Both the position numbers and the translations under genes were made by a program. A stretch of 64,000 bases of DNA from Chelatococcus caeni (lineage in GTDB: Bacteria; Pseudomonadota; Alphaproteobacteria; Rhizobiales; Beijerinckiaceae), in contig NZ_JACIEN010000001.1 of NCBI RefSeq assembly GCF_014196925.1, positions 1,178,001 through 1,242,000 on the forward strand. The letters are read 5' to 3'. Below are positions 13,534 to 23,753 of this stretch, piece after piece. How positions within the stretch are numbered: the first letter of the stretch is position 1; each line of letters begins with the position of its first letter. The notes under the pieces were generated by a model that had not been told where the DNA came from, did not search any database, and saw nothing but the letters and a program-made list of their open reading frames with translations.

Positions 13534-14538
13534 ATGGCGCTTCCCGATTTCTCGATGCGTCAGCTGCTTGAGGCTGGCGCGCATTTCGGACACCAGTCCC
13601 ACCGTTGGAACCCGAAGATGGAATCCTACATCTTCGGCGCCCGCAACGGCATCCACATCATCGACCTCGCCCAGACGGTGCCGGCGCTCTACCGCGCGCT
13701 GCAGGCGATCTCGGACACGGTCGCGGCCGGCGGTCGCGTGCTGATGGTCGGCACCAAGCGCCAGGCGGCCGATGCCGTCGCCGATGCGGCCAAGCGCTCG
13801 GCCCAGTACTACGTCAACTCCCGCTGGCTCGGCGGCATGCTGACCAACTGGAAGACCATCTCGGCCTCCATCCAGCGCCTGCGCAAGGTCGAGGAGATGC
13901 TCGCCGGTGGCGCGCAGGGCCTGACCAAGAAGGAGCGCCTGATGCTGTCGCGCGAGCGCGACAAGCTCGAGCGCGCCCTCGGCGGCATCAAGGACATGGG
14001 CGGCACGCCGAACCTGCTCTTCGTGATCGACACGAACAAGGAGCAGCTCGCCATCAAGGAGGCGCAGCGCCTCGGCATTCCGGTGGCCGCGATCGTCGAC
14101 ACGAACTGCGATCCCGACGGCATCACCTATGCGGTGCCGGCCAACGATGACGCGGGCCGTGCGATCGCGCTCTACTGCGACCTCGTCGCCCGTGCGGCGA
14201 TCGACGGCATCTCGCGCAGCCAGGGCGACTTCGGCATCGACATCGGCGCTTCCGAGGCTCCGCTCGTCGAGGATCTGCCGGCCGAGACCGAGCAGCCGGG
14301 CGAGGCTTTCGAGCTGCTCGACGCCCCGCGCGGCGCTCCCGACGACCTGACCAAGATCACGGGTGTCGGCCCGCAGCTCGAGAAGTCCCTGAACGAAGCC
14401 GGCATCTTCCACTACTGGCAGATCGCCGCCATGGGCGAGGCCGATGTCGCCAAGCTCGATGCCGAGCTCAAGCTCAACGGCCGCATCGAGCGCGACGGCT
14501 GGGTGGCGCTCGCCCGCACCCTGATCGAGGCCGCGTGA
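13534..14538 (+). CDS. rpsB: 30S ribosomal protein S2 with C-terminal helix-hairpin-helix extension
   Basis: 334 residues against about 240-260 for the usual S2. The S2 body starts [20 protein letters not shown] and includes [39 protein letters not shown] and [15 protein letters not shown]. After about residue 230 come an acidic linker ([20 protein letters not shown]) and a helix-hairpin-helix-like segment, [19 protein letters not shown], at about 271-289, running to LARTLIEAA. Such extensions occur in several Hyphomicrobiales S2 proteins; whether they bind rRNA or another partner is unknown to me. GGAG lies nine bases before the ATG. tsf follows, as in most bacteria. Confidence 0.95.
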   Translation: MALPDFSMRQLLEAGAHFGHQSHRWNPKMESYIFGARNGIHIIDLAQTVPALYRALQAISDTVAAGGRVLMVGTKRQAADAVADAAKRSAQYYVNSRWLGGMLTNWKTISASIQRLRKVEEMLAGGAQGLTKKERLMLSRERDKLERALGGIKDMGGTPNLLFVIDTNKEQLAIKEAQRLGIPVAAIVDTNCDPDGITYAVPANDDAGRAIALYCDLVARAAIDGISRSQGDFGIDIGASEAPLVEDLPAETEQPGEAFELLDAPRGAPDDLTKITGVGPQLEKSLNEAGIFHYWQIAAMGEADVAKLDAELKLNGRIERDGWVALARTLIEAA

Positions 14539-14645
14539 CCTCGTCGCAATTCCGTGCCGCTTTGGCGGCATGATGATGTCTGGGACATGGTGCGGCCTGG
14601 CGCTTCGGTGCCGGGCCGTGCCGCATCGACGATTAAGAGGACGAA

Positions 14646-15563
14646 ATGGCTAATATCACCGCAGCGATGGTCAAGGAGCTCCGCGACAAGACCGGCGCGG
14701 GCATGATGGACTGCAAGACGGCGCTCGCGGAGACCAACGGTGACGTGGAGGCCGCGGTCGACTGGCTGCGCAAGAAGGGTCTCGCCAAGGCGGCCAAGAA
14801 GTCGGGCCGCGTCGCGGCCGAGGGCCTCGTGGCGCTCGCCATCGAGGGCACCAAGGGCGTCGTCGTCGAGGTGAATGCCGAGACCGACTTCGTTGCGCGC
14901 AACGATCAGTTCCAGGCGCTCGCCGCCAACATCGCCCGTGTCGGCCTCACCGTCGGCGACGATGTCGAGGCCATCAAGGCCGCGGCCTATCCGGGCGGCG
15001 GCACGGTGGCCGACGCCATCGCCAACGCCATCGCCACCATCGGCGAGAACATGACGCTGCGCCGCGCGGCCGGCGTCTCGGTGCCGCAGGGCGTCGTCGC
15101 CTCCTACATCCACAACGCCTCGGGCGAGGGCCTCGGCCGCATCGGCGTGCTCGTCGGCCTCAACTCGGCCGGCAAGACCGATGAGCTTGCCGCGCTCGGC
15201 CGCCAGATCGCCATGCACATCGCCGCGGCGAGCCCCTTGGCGCTCGACCCGGCCGGCCTCGATCCGGCGACGGTGGAGCGCGAGAAGGCGATCCTCGGCG
15301 AGAAGCATGCCGGCAAGCCGGCCAACGTGATCGAGAAGATCGTCGAGAGCGGCCTCAAGACCTACTACAAGGAGGTCTGCCTCCTCGACCAGGCCTTCAT
15401 CCACGATCCGTCGAAGACGGTCGCCCAGGCGCTCAAGGAAGCCGAGGGCAAGGTGGGCGCGCCCGTTTCGCTGACGGGGTTCGTGCGCTACAGCCTCGGC
15501 GAGGGCATCGAGAAAGAGGAAACCGACTTTGCCGCCGAAGTGGCGGCAGCGGTCGGCAGCTGA
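14646..15563 (+). CDS. tsf: Elongation factor Ts
   Basis: 305 residues. Nucleotide exchange factor that releases GDP from EF-Tu. The N-terminal UBA-like module holds the EF-Tu contact motif [13 protein letters not shown] at about residues 16-28; the core shows [14 protein letters not shown] and later [27 protein letters not shown] before the ATG supports the start. It lies 107 bp after rpsB with only a short hairpin (TGCCGC/GCGGCA, 14555-14570) between them, so rpsB-tsf is one operon, ended by a strong terminator at 15579-15608. Confidence 0.97.
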   Translation: MANITAAMVKELRDKTGAGMMDCKTALAETNGDVEAAVDWLRKKGLAKAAKKSGRVAAEGLVALAIEGTKGVVVEVNAETDFVARNDQFQALAANIARVGLTVGDDVEAIKAAAYPGGGTVADAIANAIATIGENMTLRRAAGVSVPQGVVASYIHNASGEGLGRIGVLVGLNSAGKTDELAALGRQIAMHIAAASPLALDPAGLDPATVEREKAILGEKHAGKPANVIEKIVESGLKTYYKEVCLLDQAFIHDPSKTVAQALKEAEGKVGAPVSLTGFVRYSLGEGIEKEETDFAAEVAAAVGS

Positions 15564-15578
15564 GGCCGGAATTTCCAG

Positions 15579-15608
15579 AAACGGCGGCGCCAAGCGCCGC
15601 CGTTTTTG
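15579..15608 (+). terminator. Rho-independent terminator after tsf
   Basis: ACGGCGGCGC (15581-15590), loop CAA, GCGCCGCCGT (15594-15603), then TTTTT. A 10-bp perfect stem with a T-tract: a textbook terminator. Confidence 0.9.
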
Positions 15609-15746
15609 TAAGATGAGACGGTCAAGGGCATGTTCGCCGGCGCGGGGCCGAATGGCACGGCGGCGGGAATGCTCGGCCACACGAGTTGCGACGCCTGCTG
15701 AGGTCCGGTCGGATCGGAGCAGGCCCTGGCGGAGGCTTAAGGGACG

Positions 15747-16460
15747 ATGGCTGGCAAACGGGCGCTGATCAAACTGTCGGGTGAGGCACTGGCGGGGCCG
15801 GGCGGAGCCGGCATCCATGGCGAAACCCTGACCGCGCTCGCCAACGACATCGCCACGGCCGCGCGCGTCGGCCACGAGATCGCCGTCGTCGTCGGCGGCG
15901 GCAACTTCTTCCGCGGCGTGCAGGGCCTCGCCAAGGGCCTCGACCGGCCCACCGCCGATTCCATCGGCATGCTCGGCACGGTCATGAACGCCCTGGCGCT
16001 GGAGCACGCCATCGAATCGGCCGGCGTGCCCGCGCGCGCCATGTCGGCCGTGCCGATGCCCTCCCTGTGCGAGAGCTACGCGCGCAAGCGCGCCCTCGAC
16101 CACATGGCTCACGGCAAGGTCGTCATCCTCGGCGGCGGCACCAGCAATCCCTATTTCACGACCGATACGGGCGCGGCCCTGCGCGCCGCCGAGCTGTCGT
16201 GCACGCTGCTCATGAAGGCGACGAACGTCGACGGCGTCTACACGGCCGACCCCAAGACGGACCCGACCGCCACCCGCTTCGAGCGCCTGACCCACGACGA
16301 GGCCATCGCCCGCAATCTCAAGGTGATGGACACCGCCGCCTTTGCCCTGGCGCGCGAGGCCGGGCTCACCATCGTCGTCTTCTCCCTGCAGGAGCCGGGC
16401 TCGATCGGGGCCGTGCTCGAGGGCGGGGGACGGGCCACCGTCGTTGTTCCTTCCGCGTGA
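15747..16460 (+). CDS. pyrH: UMP kinase
   Basis: 237 residues. Phosphorylates UMP to UDP; bacterial-type hexameric enzyme of the amino-acid-kinase fold. Motifs: LIKLSGEALAG at the start, VVVGGGNFFRGVQG, the GTSNPYFTTDT phosphate loop and LMKATNVDGVYTADPKTDPTA. It starts the pyrH-frr-uppS-cdsA-dxr-rseP-bamA series after the tsf terminator. Confidence 0.96.
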   Translation: MAGKRALIKLSGEALAGPGGAGIHGETLTALANDIATAARVGHEIAVVVGGGNFFRGVQGLAKGLDRPTADSIGMLGTVMNALALEHAIESAGVPARAMSAVPMPSLCESYARKRALDHMAHGKVVILGGGTSNPYFTTDTGAALRAAELSCTLLMKATNVDGVYTADPKTDPTATRFERLTHDEAIARNLKVMDTAAFALAREAGLTIVVFSLQEPGSIGAVLEGGGRATVVVPSA

Positions 16461-16563
16461 AGCGCACACGCCCGTGTTCACCGATTCGAGACGAAGGTCT
16501 TGACCCGGAGGCCCGGGCGCGCTCAACGTCGCCGCGATATCTTGCAGGGAGCGAGCAAAAACA

Positions 16564-17124
16564 ATGAGCCAGACATACGACCTCGCCGACATCAAGCGTC
16601 GCATGCAGGGTGCCGTTCAGTCCCTGAAGCATGATCTCGGCGGACTGCGCACCGGCCGCGCCTCGGCCAGCCTTGTCGAGCCCATCCAGGTTGACGCCTA
16701 CGGCAGCCTGATGCCCATCAACCAGGTCGCGACCATCAGCGTCCCGGAGCCGCGCCTCCTCAGCGTGCAGGTGTGGGACCGCGGCATGGTCTCGGCCGTC
16801 GAGAAGGCCATCCGCGATTCCGACCTCGGCCTCAATCCGCAGACGGAAGGGCAGGTGATCCGCCTGCGTATTCCCGAGATGAACGAGCAGCGCCGCAAGG
16901 AGATGGTCAAGGTCGCCCACAAATATGCGGAGGAATCGCGCATCGCGGTGCGCCACGTCCGCCGTGACGGCCTCGACACGCTGAAGAAGCTCGAGAAGGA
17001 CGGCGACATGAGCCAGGACGACCAGGCCCGCGAGGCCGACCTCGTCCAGAAGGCGACCGACCAGGCGATCGCCGAGATCGACCAGCTCCTCGCCGCCAAG
17101 GAAAAGGAAATCATGCAGGTTTGA
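16564..17124 (+). CDS. frr: Ribosome recycling factor
   Basis: 186 residues, standard length. With EF-G it splits post-termination ribosomes. Family features: [58 protein letters not shown] and EERRKEMVK-like [20 protein letters not shown]. It follows pyrH with about 100 bp between and precedes uppS. Confidence 0.97.
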   Translation: MSQTYDLADIKRRMQGAVQSLKHDLGGLRTGRASASLVEPIQVDAYGSLMPINQVATISVPEPRLLSVQVWDRGMVSAVEKAIRDSDLGLNPQTEGQVIRLRIPEMNEQRRKEMVKVAHKYAEESRIAVRHVRRDGLDTLKKLEKDGDMSQDDQAREADLVQKATDQAIAEIDQLLAAKEKEIMQV

Positions 17125-17187
17125 TCTGCGTGAGGGGGGCGGCGGCGCGGTGCGACGTCGAGCCGATGGCGCCGTGAGGACGGGTCG

Positions 17188-17958
17188 ATGACGGTAGTGA
17201 CCGAGCCGGCAACGGCAGCGGAAGATGTGCGGGCGGCGGCAGGCGAGGCCGGCGTGCCGGCGCATGTCGCCATCATCATGGATGGCAACGGCCGCTGGGC
17301 GCAGAAGCGCCACCTGCCGCGGGCCGAGGGCCATCGGCGCGGCGTGGAGGCGCTGCGCCGCGCCGTGCGTGCGGCCGCCGCGCGGGGCATCCGCTATCTG
17401 ACCATCTACAGCTTCTCGTCCGAGAACTGGCGCAGGCCGGCGAGCGAGATCGCCGACCTCATGAACCTCCTCAAGCTCTTCGTGCGACGGGACCTTGCCG
17501 AGCTGCACCGGGCCAACATCCGCGTCCGCATCCTCGGCGAGCGGGCCGATCTCAAGCCCGATATCGCGGCCCTGCTCGACGAGGCGGAGAGCATCACGCG
17601 CGACAACACCGGCCTGACGCTGGTCGTGGCGTTCAACTACGGCTCGCGGCAGGAGATCGTCCGTGCCGCCCGGCGCATCGCCGAGGATGTCGCCGCCGGC
17701 CGCCTCGCCCCCGACGCCATCGACGCCGATGCCGTCGCTGCCCGGCTCGACCTTGCCGGCGTGCCGGATCCGGACCTCATCATCCGCACCTCGGGCGAGC
17801 AGCGCCTGTCGAACTTCCTGCTCTGGCAGGCGGCCTATGCCGAGCTCGTCTTCCTGCCGGTGCTGTGGCCCGATTTCGACGAGGCCGCCTTCGACGAAGC
17901 CCTTGCGGAATTCGCCCGGCGCGAGCGGCGTTACGGCGGCCTGACGGCGAGCGCCTGA
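17188..17958 (+). CDS. uppS: Isoprenyl (undecaprenyl diphosphate) synthase
   Basis: 256 residues. Cis-prenyltransferase that extends FPP with IPP to make the C55 carrier for peptidoglycan and other envelope glycans. The catalytic aspartate is D32 in [11 protein letters not shown]; also seen are [25 protein letters not shown] and the C-terminal [20 protein letters not shown]. The next gene, cdsA, begins 5 bp after the stop. Confidence 0.95.
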   Translation: MTVVTEPATAAEDVRAAAGEAGVPAHVAIIMDGNGRWAQKRHLPRAEGHRRGVEALRRAVRAAAARGIRYLTIYSFSSENWRRPASEIADLMNLLKLFVRRDLAELHRANIRVRILGERADLKPDIAALLDEAESITRDNTGLTLVVAFNYGSRQEIVRAARRIAEDVAAGRLAPDAIDADAVAARLDLAGVPDPDLIIRTSGEQRLSNFLLWQAAYAELVFLPVLWPDFDEAAFDEALAEFARRERRYGGLTASA

Positions 17959-17963
17959 GCGTC

Positions 17964-18839
17964 ATGGCTTCTCCAGAGCCGCGACCGCCGGCCACGCCCC
18001 GCAGCATCGGTTCCTTCCTCTCATCCGAGCTCGGCCGGCGCACCCTGTCCGGCATTGCCCTCGTCGCCGTGGCGCTCGGCACCGCGTGGTGGGGCGGACT
18101 TGCCTTCGACATCCTCTGGGCCCTGGCGGGCGCGCTCGTCTGCCGCGAATGGGTGGCGCTGTCGCCGGCGCGCGCGGAGACCGTCCTGGGGCTCGGCGGT
18201 GCCGCGGCCGTGGCCGTCGCCAGCGTCGTTCTGTCGGTGAGCGGCCACCTGCCGTCTGCCTTGACCGCGCTTGCGGTGGGGGCCGCCGGCCTTGCCGCCC
18301 TCGGGCGTGATCGCACCTCGCGCCTGTGGGCGCTGGCGGGCCTCATCTATGCGGCCGTCATCGGGCTCGTGCCCGTCGCCGCCCGGGCCCTGCCGGAGGT
18401 CGGCCTCGTCGTCATCCTGTGGATGTTCGCCGTCGTCTGGATGACGGATATCGCCGCCTATTTCACTGGGCGCAGCCTCGGCGGGCCGAAGCTGTGGCCG
18501 AGCGTCAGCCCCAAGAAGACGTGGTCCGGCTTTCTCGGCGGGCTGGCGGCGGGCAGCCTCGCCGGCATGGCGGTCGTCGCCGTCGCCCAGGGCAACGGCA
18601 TCGCCGAGGGCGCGCCGCTCTGGATGGTCGGCTGCGGCTCGGCCGTTGCTTCCGCGTTCGGCCAATTGGGCGATCTCGCCGAATCCGCGCTGAAGCGCCG
18701 GGCGGGAGTGAAGGATTCCGGGCACATCATTCCGGGCCACGGCGGGGTGATGGACCGCCTCGACGCCTTCTGGGCGGTGGCGCTGCTCGTCGGCCTGGGG
18801 CTTGTCGTCAGTTCCGCCGTCCGGGCTCCGGCGCTCTGA
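17964..18839 (+). CDS. cdsA: Phosphatidate cytidylyltransferase
   Basis: 291 residues, polytopic inner-membrane enzyme making CDP-diacylglycerol from phosphatidic acid and CTP. A hydrophobic N-terminal half with several membrane helices is followed by SPKKTWSGFLGG and the C-terminal signature KRRAGVKDSGHIIPGHGG at about residues 243-260, then MDRLDA. ATG 17964 is chosen because it lies directly after the uppS stop; the open frame upstream overlaps uppS. Confidence 0.93.
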   Translation: MASPEPRPPATPRSIGSFLSSELGRRTLSGIALVAVALGTAWWGGLAFDILWALAGALVCREWVALSPARAETVLGLGGAAAVAVASVVLSVSGHLPSALTALAVGAAGLAALGRDRTSRLWALAGLIYAAVIGLVPVAARALPEVGLVVILWMFAVVWMTDIAAYFTGRSLGGPKLWPSVSPKKTWSGFLGGLAAGSLAGMAVVAVAQGNGIAEGAPLWMVGCGSAVASAFGQLGDLAESALKRRAGVKDSGHIIPGHGGVMDRLDAFWAVALLVGLGLVVSSAVRAPAL

Positions 18840-18849
18840 GGCGGCGGCG

Positions 18850-20010
18850 ATGGCGACACGTCTCACCATTCTCGGTGCCAGCGGTTCCGTCGGCCGGGCA
18901 GTGGCCGATGTGGTCGCCGCCCATCCCGGGCGCTTCGAAGTCGAGGCCGTCGTCGCCGGCCGCGATGCGCGGGCTCTCGCCGACGTGGCGTTGCGGCTGC
19001 GCGCGCGCTGTGCCGTGCTGGCGGACGGCGAGGGCGGGGCGGCCCTGGCGGAGGCCCTGTCCGGCAGCGGCATCGCGAGCGGGGCGGGCGAGGAGGCGGT
19101 GCTCGAGGCGGTCGACCGGGACTGCGATCTCGTCGTCGCCGCGATCGCCGGCACGGCGGGGCTCCGCCCGACCCATCGCGCGCTCCGCCCCGGCCGCCGC
19201 ATCGCGCTCGCCAACAAGGAATGCCTCGTCAGCGCCGGTGCCGCCTTCATGCGCGATGCCGCGGCAGCCGGCGCCACCATCCTGCCGCTCGATTCCGAGC
19301 ACAACGCTCTTTTCCAGGCGCTCGGTGGCGCTGCCCTCGATGACGTGGAGGCGATGACCCTCACGGCCTCCGGCGGCCCTTTTCGCGACTGGCCGGCGAA
19401 GGCCATTGCCGAGGCGACGCCGCAGGAGGCGCTGAAGCACCCCAACTGGTCGATGGGGGCGAAGATCACCGTCGATTCCGCCGGGCTCATGAACAAGGGC
19501 CTCGAACTGATCGAGGCCCACCACCTCTTCGGCCTTCCGGCCGCGCGGCTCAGGGCGGTGGTGCATCCGCAGTCGATCGTCCATGGCATCGTGCATTTCC
19601 GGGACGGGTCGCTTTCGGCCGGCCTCGCGGTGCCCGACATGCGGGTGCCGGTGGCGCATTGCCTCGCCTGGCCCGAGCGCGTCGAAACAGAGGTCCCGCG
19701 GCTCGATCTTGCCGCAATGGGCTGCCTTACTTTCGCCGAACCCGACACGGCACGCTTTCCCGCGCTGCGGCTGGCGCGCGAGGCCCTGGAGCAGGGCGGG
19801 GCCGCGCCGACGGTGCTCAACGCGGCCAACGAGGTCGCGGTGGAGGCTTTCCTTGCGGGACGCATCAGGTTCGGCGATATCGCCCGCCTCGTCGAGGCGG
19901 TATGCACGCACGAGGGCGTGGGCGCCGCGCCGGCGGGGATCGACGAAGCGCTCGCGGTGGACTTTGCCGCGCGGGAACGAGCCCGCGCGCTTTTGCAGCA
20001 ATCACGCTGA
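18850..20010 (+). CDS. dxr: 1-deoxy-D-xylulose 5-phosphate reductoisomerase
   Basis: 386 residues. Second step of the MEP isoprenoid pathway (DXP to MEP, NADPH and divalent metal). NADPH fold GASGSVG at residues 9-15, ANKECLVSAG, the metal and substrate site LPLDSEHNALFQAL, SGGPFRDWP and HPNWSMGAKITVDSA. ATG 18850 is ten bases after cdsA. The bifunctional IspDF at the other end of the window belongs to the same pathway. Confidence 0.96.
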   Translation: MATRLTILGASGSVGRAVADVVAAHPGRFEVEAVVAGRDARALADVALRLRARCAVLADGEGGAALAEALSGSGIASGAGEEAVLEAVDRDCDLVVAAIAGTAGLRPTHRALRPGRRIALANKECLVSAGAAFMRDAAAAGATILPLDSEHNALFQALGGAALDDVEAMTLTASGGPFRDWPAKAIAEATPQEALKHPNWSMGAKITVDSAGLMNKGLELIEAHHLFGLPAARLRAVVHPQSIVHGIVHFRDGSLSAGLAVPDMRVPVAHCLAWPERVETEVPRLDLAAMGCLTFAEPDTARFPALRLAREALEQGGAAPTVLNAANEVAVEAFLAGRIRFGDIARLVEAVCTHEGVGAAPAGIDEALAVDFAARERARALLQQSR

Positions 20011-20043
20011 ACGGGCGCAAGCGAGCCCGGCGAGGAGTGGACG

Positions 20044-21207
20044 ATGGACATAGCGGGCACGGTGATCGGCGCGGGGTGGGGGCTCCTGAGCTATGTGGTC
20101 CCCTTCCTGTTCGTGCTGACGATCGTGGTCTTCTTCCACGAGCTCGGCCACTTCTGGGTCGCCCGCCGCTGCGGCGTCGCCGTCCAGGCCTTCTCCATCG
20201 GCTTCGGCCGGGAGCTCGTCGGCTGGACGGACCGGCACGGCACGCGCTGGCGCATCTCGGCGATCCCGCTCGGCGGCTATGTGAGATTCGCCGGCGATGC
20301 CAACAGCGCCAGCATGCCGGACCGCGGCGCGCTCGACACCATGTCCGAGGTCGAGCGGCGCGGCAGCTTCTACCACAAGGGCGTCGGCGCCCGCGCGGCG
20401 ATCGTGGCCGCCGGCCCCATCGCCAACTTCCTGCTCGCCATCGCCATCTTCACCGCGAGCGTCTACTTCGGCGGCCGGGCCATCCTCCTGCCGCGCGTCG
20501 ACGCGGTTGAGGCGGGCAGCGCCGCCGAGCGCGCCGGCGTCCGGCCGGGCGATCTCGTGCTCTCCATCGACGGGCGTCCCATGGAGAGCTTCGCCGACAT
20601 GCAGCGCATCATCAGCGCCCGCCCGGGCGAGGCGCTGACCGTCACCGTCGAGCGGGACGGCAGCGAAGTGACGCTGACGGCGACACCAGACCTGCGCGAG
20701 ATGACGACGCCGTTCGGCAAGCAGCGCATCGGGCTTCTCGGCCTGCGCGCCTCCCGTGACCCTGGCGATTGGACCGTCAGGCAATACGGCATCGTTGATT
20801 CTCTGCGGATAGGGTTAACAGATACTTGGTACATCGTGGAACGTACCGGCGATTATGTCGGAAAGCTCCTGACGGGCCGCGAATCGACCGATCAGCTCTC
20901 GGGGCCGATCCGCATCGCACAGGTTTCCGGAGAGGTCGCCTCGATGGGCGGACTTGCCGGCCTCATCAACCTGGCGGCCATCCTATCTGTCTCTATTGGC
21001 TTGATAAATCTCGTTCCGGTGCCGATGCTCGATGGCGGCCATCTGCTGTTCTACGCCATCGAGGCCGTGCGCGGACGCCCGCTCAGCGAGCAGGCGCAGG
21101 AGATCGGCTTCAGAATCGGGCTTGCCTTGGTGCTCATGCTCATGCTCTTCGTGACGTGGAATGATCTGCAGCATCTGGGCGCCGCTTTCGGTCTCGGGGC
21201 GACGTGA
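20044..21207 (+). CDS. rseP: RIP metalloprotease RseP (site-2 protease)
   Basis: 387 residues, polytopic inner-membrane zinc protease that cuts anti-sigma factors and cleared signal peptides within the membrane. The zinc motif HELGH is at residues 32-36; the second active-site motif MLDGGHLLF is near 327-335. One PDZ domain (about 130-200: VEAGSAAERAGVRPGDLVLSI) is clear, against two in E. coli RseP. It lies between dxr and bamA, the standard order. Confidence 0.95.
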   Translation: MDIAGTVIGAGWGLLSYVVPFLFVLTIVVFFHELGHFWVARRCGVAVQAFSIGFGRELVGWTDRHGTRWRISAIPLGGYVRFAGDANSASMPDRGALDTMSEVERRGSFYHKGVGARAAIVAAGPIANFLLAIAIFTASVYFGGRAILLPRVDAVEAGSAAERAGVRPGDLVLSIDGRPMESFADMQRIISARPGEALTVTVERDGSEVTLTATPDLREMTTPFGKQRIGLLGLRASRDPGDWTVRQYGIVDSLRIGLTDTWYIVERTGDYVGKLLTGRESTDQLSGPIRIAQVSGEVASMGGLAGLINLAAILSVSIGLINLVPVPMLDGGHLLFYAIEAVRGRPLSEQAQEIGFRIGLALVLMLMLFVTWNDLQHLGAAFGLGAT

Positions 21208-21355
21208 CCGACGGGCAACGCTTGCTCGAAAAATGCGCGCCCGGCGCCTTCGGCCCGTTTGCAGACCGGCGTAAACTCTGTAGAAGCGTCTTCGACCCAT
21301 ACTCCGGGCAATCGAGACGGTTCGTTCGGGAAAGAATAAAGAGGGTAGGCACCTG

Positions 21356-23692
21356 ATGACGCGGAATGTGAACAACCGCCGGGCCAGAGTGGCGCGCCGC
21401 CTGACGGGCGTGCTCCTTGCCAGCGTGGCCATCGTTGCGAGCGCCCAGGTTGCCACCGCCCAGTCGGCACGCAGCCCGCGTGCGGGCGCACAGACGGCGA
21501 CTGTCGGCGCTCCGCTCATCAACCGCGTGGTGTTCCAGGGCAACAAGAAGCTGAAGTCCGAGCAACTCGGCCCCGAGATGCAGACCCAGGCGCGCACGCC
21601 CTTCAGCCAGTCGGTTGTCGACGGCGACATCGAGCGCATCCGCGAGATCTACCGCCGTGGCGGCCGCAGCCTCGCCAAGGTCGACGCGCGCGTGGTGTCG
21701 CTGTCCAACGACCGGGTCGACGTCGTCTTCACCATCGACGAGGGCGACAAGACCGGCGTCAAGGAAATCAACTTCGTCGGCAACAATGCCTTCTCGTCGT
21801 CGAGGCTGCGCAACCTGATGACGACGACGGAAATGAATTTCCTGTCGTTCCTCAAGAACACCGACGTCTACGATCCCGATCGCATCTCCACCGATCTCGA
21901 GCTGATCCGCCGTTACTACCTCAAGAACGGCTACGCCGATTTCCGCGTCGTTTCCGCGGATGCGGTGTTCGACGAGGCGCGCGAGGGCTACATCGTCACC
22001 ATCGCGGTCGACGAGGGCCAGCAGTATCGTGTCAGCGGCGTCACGGTCGATTCGACTGTTCCGGAAGTGCAGGCCGCGGAGCTGCAGCGGCTCGCGCGTC
22101 TTTCCTCGGGCGACGTCTACAACGCCGAGGCCGTCGAGAAGACCCTCACCAACATGACGACCGAGCTCGGTCGGCGCGGCTACCCGTTCATGGTCGTGCG
22201 TCCGCGCGGCACGCGCGATCCGGCCTCGCACACGATCGCCATCGACTACGTCGTGGAAGAGGGGCCACGGGTCTACATCGAGCGCATCAACGTGCGCGGC
22301 AATACCCGCTCGCGCGACTACGTCATCCGCCGCGAGTTCGATATCGGCGAGGGTGACGCCTACAACCAGGTGCTGATCGACCGCGCCGTGCGGCGCCTCA
22401 ACAACCTCGGTTACTTCAAGAACGTCCGCATCACCAACGAGCCCGGCTCGACGCCGGATCGCGTCGTGGTCAACGTGGATGTCGAGGATCAGTCCACGGG
22501 CCAGTTCTCCGTGTCGGGCGGCTATTCGACCTCCGACGGCTTCATCGGCGAGGTGGCTGTCTCCGAGTCGAACTTCCTCGGCCGCGGCCAGTATGTCCGC
22601 CTCGCCGGCACCTGGGGCCAGCGCACGCAGGGCGTCGAGTTCTCCTTCACGGAGCCTTACTTCCTCGACCAGCGCATGGCCTTCGGTGTCGACCTGTTCT
22701 CGAAGTACACCGACAACACCAACTATTCGCGCTACGAGAACCGCGTGACCGGCGGCCAGCTGCGCCTCGGCCTGCCGATCACCGAAGAGGTCACGCTGAC
22801 GCTGCGCTACTCGCTGTATCAGTCGGAGCTCAAGATCCCGAATACCTATTCCAAGCCGTATAACGACTGCTCGATTCCGCTGCCCGGCCTGACGCCGCTG
22901 ATTCCGGGCACAGGGGTTGCTCAGTATCCGGAGTGCACATGGAACGGAGAAGCCTCAATCGCGGTTAAGGAAGCCGTTGGAACGACCTGGACGTCGCTCG
23001 TTGGCGCCACGCTGTCGTACAACACTCTCGATAACATCCGCGATCCGCGTTCCGGTTTTTATGCCGAGATCAAGCCCGAGGTCGCCGGACTTGGCGGTGA
23101 CTCGCGCTTCATCCGTGCCACGGCCGAGGCCCGCTACTACCATGAGCTGTTCGACGACGTCGTCGGCATGATCAAGGTGCAGGGCGGTCACATCCGTGCC
23201 TTCGGCGGCAACGACCTGCGCATCGTCGACAACTTCTTCCTCGGCCCGTCGCTGGTGCGCGGCTTCGCCCCGTCCGGCATGGGCCCGCGCGACATGACCG
23301 GCGACTACCGCGCTAACGCCCTCGGCGGCACCACCTATTTCGGCGGCACGCTCGAGGTGCAGTTCCCGATCTTCGGTCTGCCGCGTGAATTCGGCCTGCG
23401 CGGTGCCGTCTTCGCGGACGCCGGTACCCTGTTCGGCTATGAAGGCCAGCGGTACTTCGATCTGAATGGCAATGGCTCGATCAATTGCGCTGGATTTGCC
23501 GGATACAATCCGAATGCGGAGCCTGAGTGCCTCAACGTCGAGGACAGCAAGAAGATCCGCTCCTCCGTCGGCGTGAGCCTGCTCTGGCAGTCGCCGCTCG
23601 GGCCGCTGCGCTTCGACTACGCCTTCGTGCTGTCGAAGGCGACAGGGGACCAGACCCAGGCCTTCCGCTTCTCGGGTGGCACGAGCTTCTGA
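21356..23692 (+). CDS. bamA: Outer membrane protein assembly factor BamA
   Basis: 778 residues. Core of the BAM complex that inserts beta-barrel proteins into the outer membrane. An N-terminal signal peptide ([18 protein letters not shown], cut near residue 38) precedes about five POTRA domains (residues roughly 45-400, e.g. [14 protein letters not shown] and [16 protein letters not shown]) and a 16-strand barrel ending in FRFSGGTSF. The VRGF loop motif ([16 protein letters not shown]) is near 630. A GAGGG site precedes the ATG. Confidence 0.96.
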   Translation: MTRNVNNRRARVARRLTGVLLASVAIVASAQVATAQSARSPRAGAQTATVGAPLINRVVFQGNKKLKSEQLGPEMQTQARTPFSQSVVDGDIERIREIYRRGGRSLAKVDARVVSLSNDRVDVVFTIDEGDKTGVKEINFVGNNAFSSSRLRNLMTTTEMNFLSFLKNTDVYDPDRISTDLELIRRYYLKNGYADFRVVSADAVFDEAREGYIVTIAVDEGQQYRVSGVTVDSTVPEVQAAELQRLARLSSGDVYNAEAVEKTLTNMTTELGRRGYPFMVVRPRGTRDPASHTIAIDYVVEEGPRVYIERINVRGNTRSRDYVIRREFDIGEGDAYNQVLIDRAVRRLNNLGYFKNVRITNEPGSTPDRVVVNVDVEDQSTGQFSVSGGYSTSDGFIGEVAVSESNFLGRGQYVRLAGTWGQRTQGVEFSFTEPYFLDQRMAFGVDLFSKYTDNTNYSRYENRVTGGQLRLGLPITEEVTLTLRYSLYQSELKIPNTYSKPYNDCSIPLPGLTPLIPGTGVAQYPECTWNGEASIAVKEAVGTTWTSLVGATLSYNTLDNIRDPRSGFYAEIKPEVAGLGGDSRFIRATAEARYYHELFDDVVGMIKVQGGHIRAFGGNDLRIVDNFFLGPSLVRGFAPSGMGPRDMTGDYRANALGGTTYFGGTLEVQFPIFGLPREFGLRGAVFADAGTLFGYEGQRYFDLNGNGSINCAGFAGYNPNAEPECLNVEDSKKIRSSVGVSLLWQSPLGPLRFDYAFVLSKATGDQTQAFRFSGGTSF

Positions 23693-23702
23693 TGCTCTCC
23701 TC

Positions 23703-23731
23703 GAAGCGGCCCGCAAGGGCCGCTTCTGTTT
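23703..23731 (+). terminator. Hairpin between bamA and lpxD
   Basis: GAAGCGGCCC (23703-23712), GNRA-type loop GCAA, GGGCCGCTTC (23717-23726), then TGTTTC. The 10-bp stem is perfect but the T-tract is poor. It probably lowers rather than stops read-through into the lpx genes. Confidence 0.65.
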
Positions 23732-23753
23732 CAGGCGAAAGATATTTCTGGCG

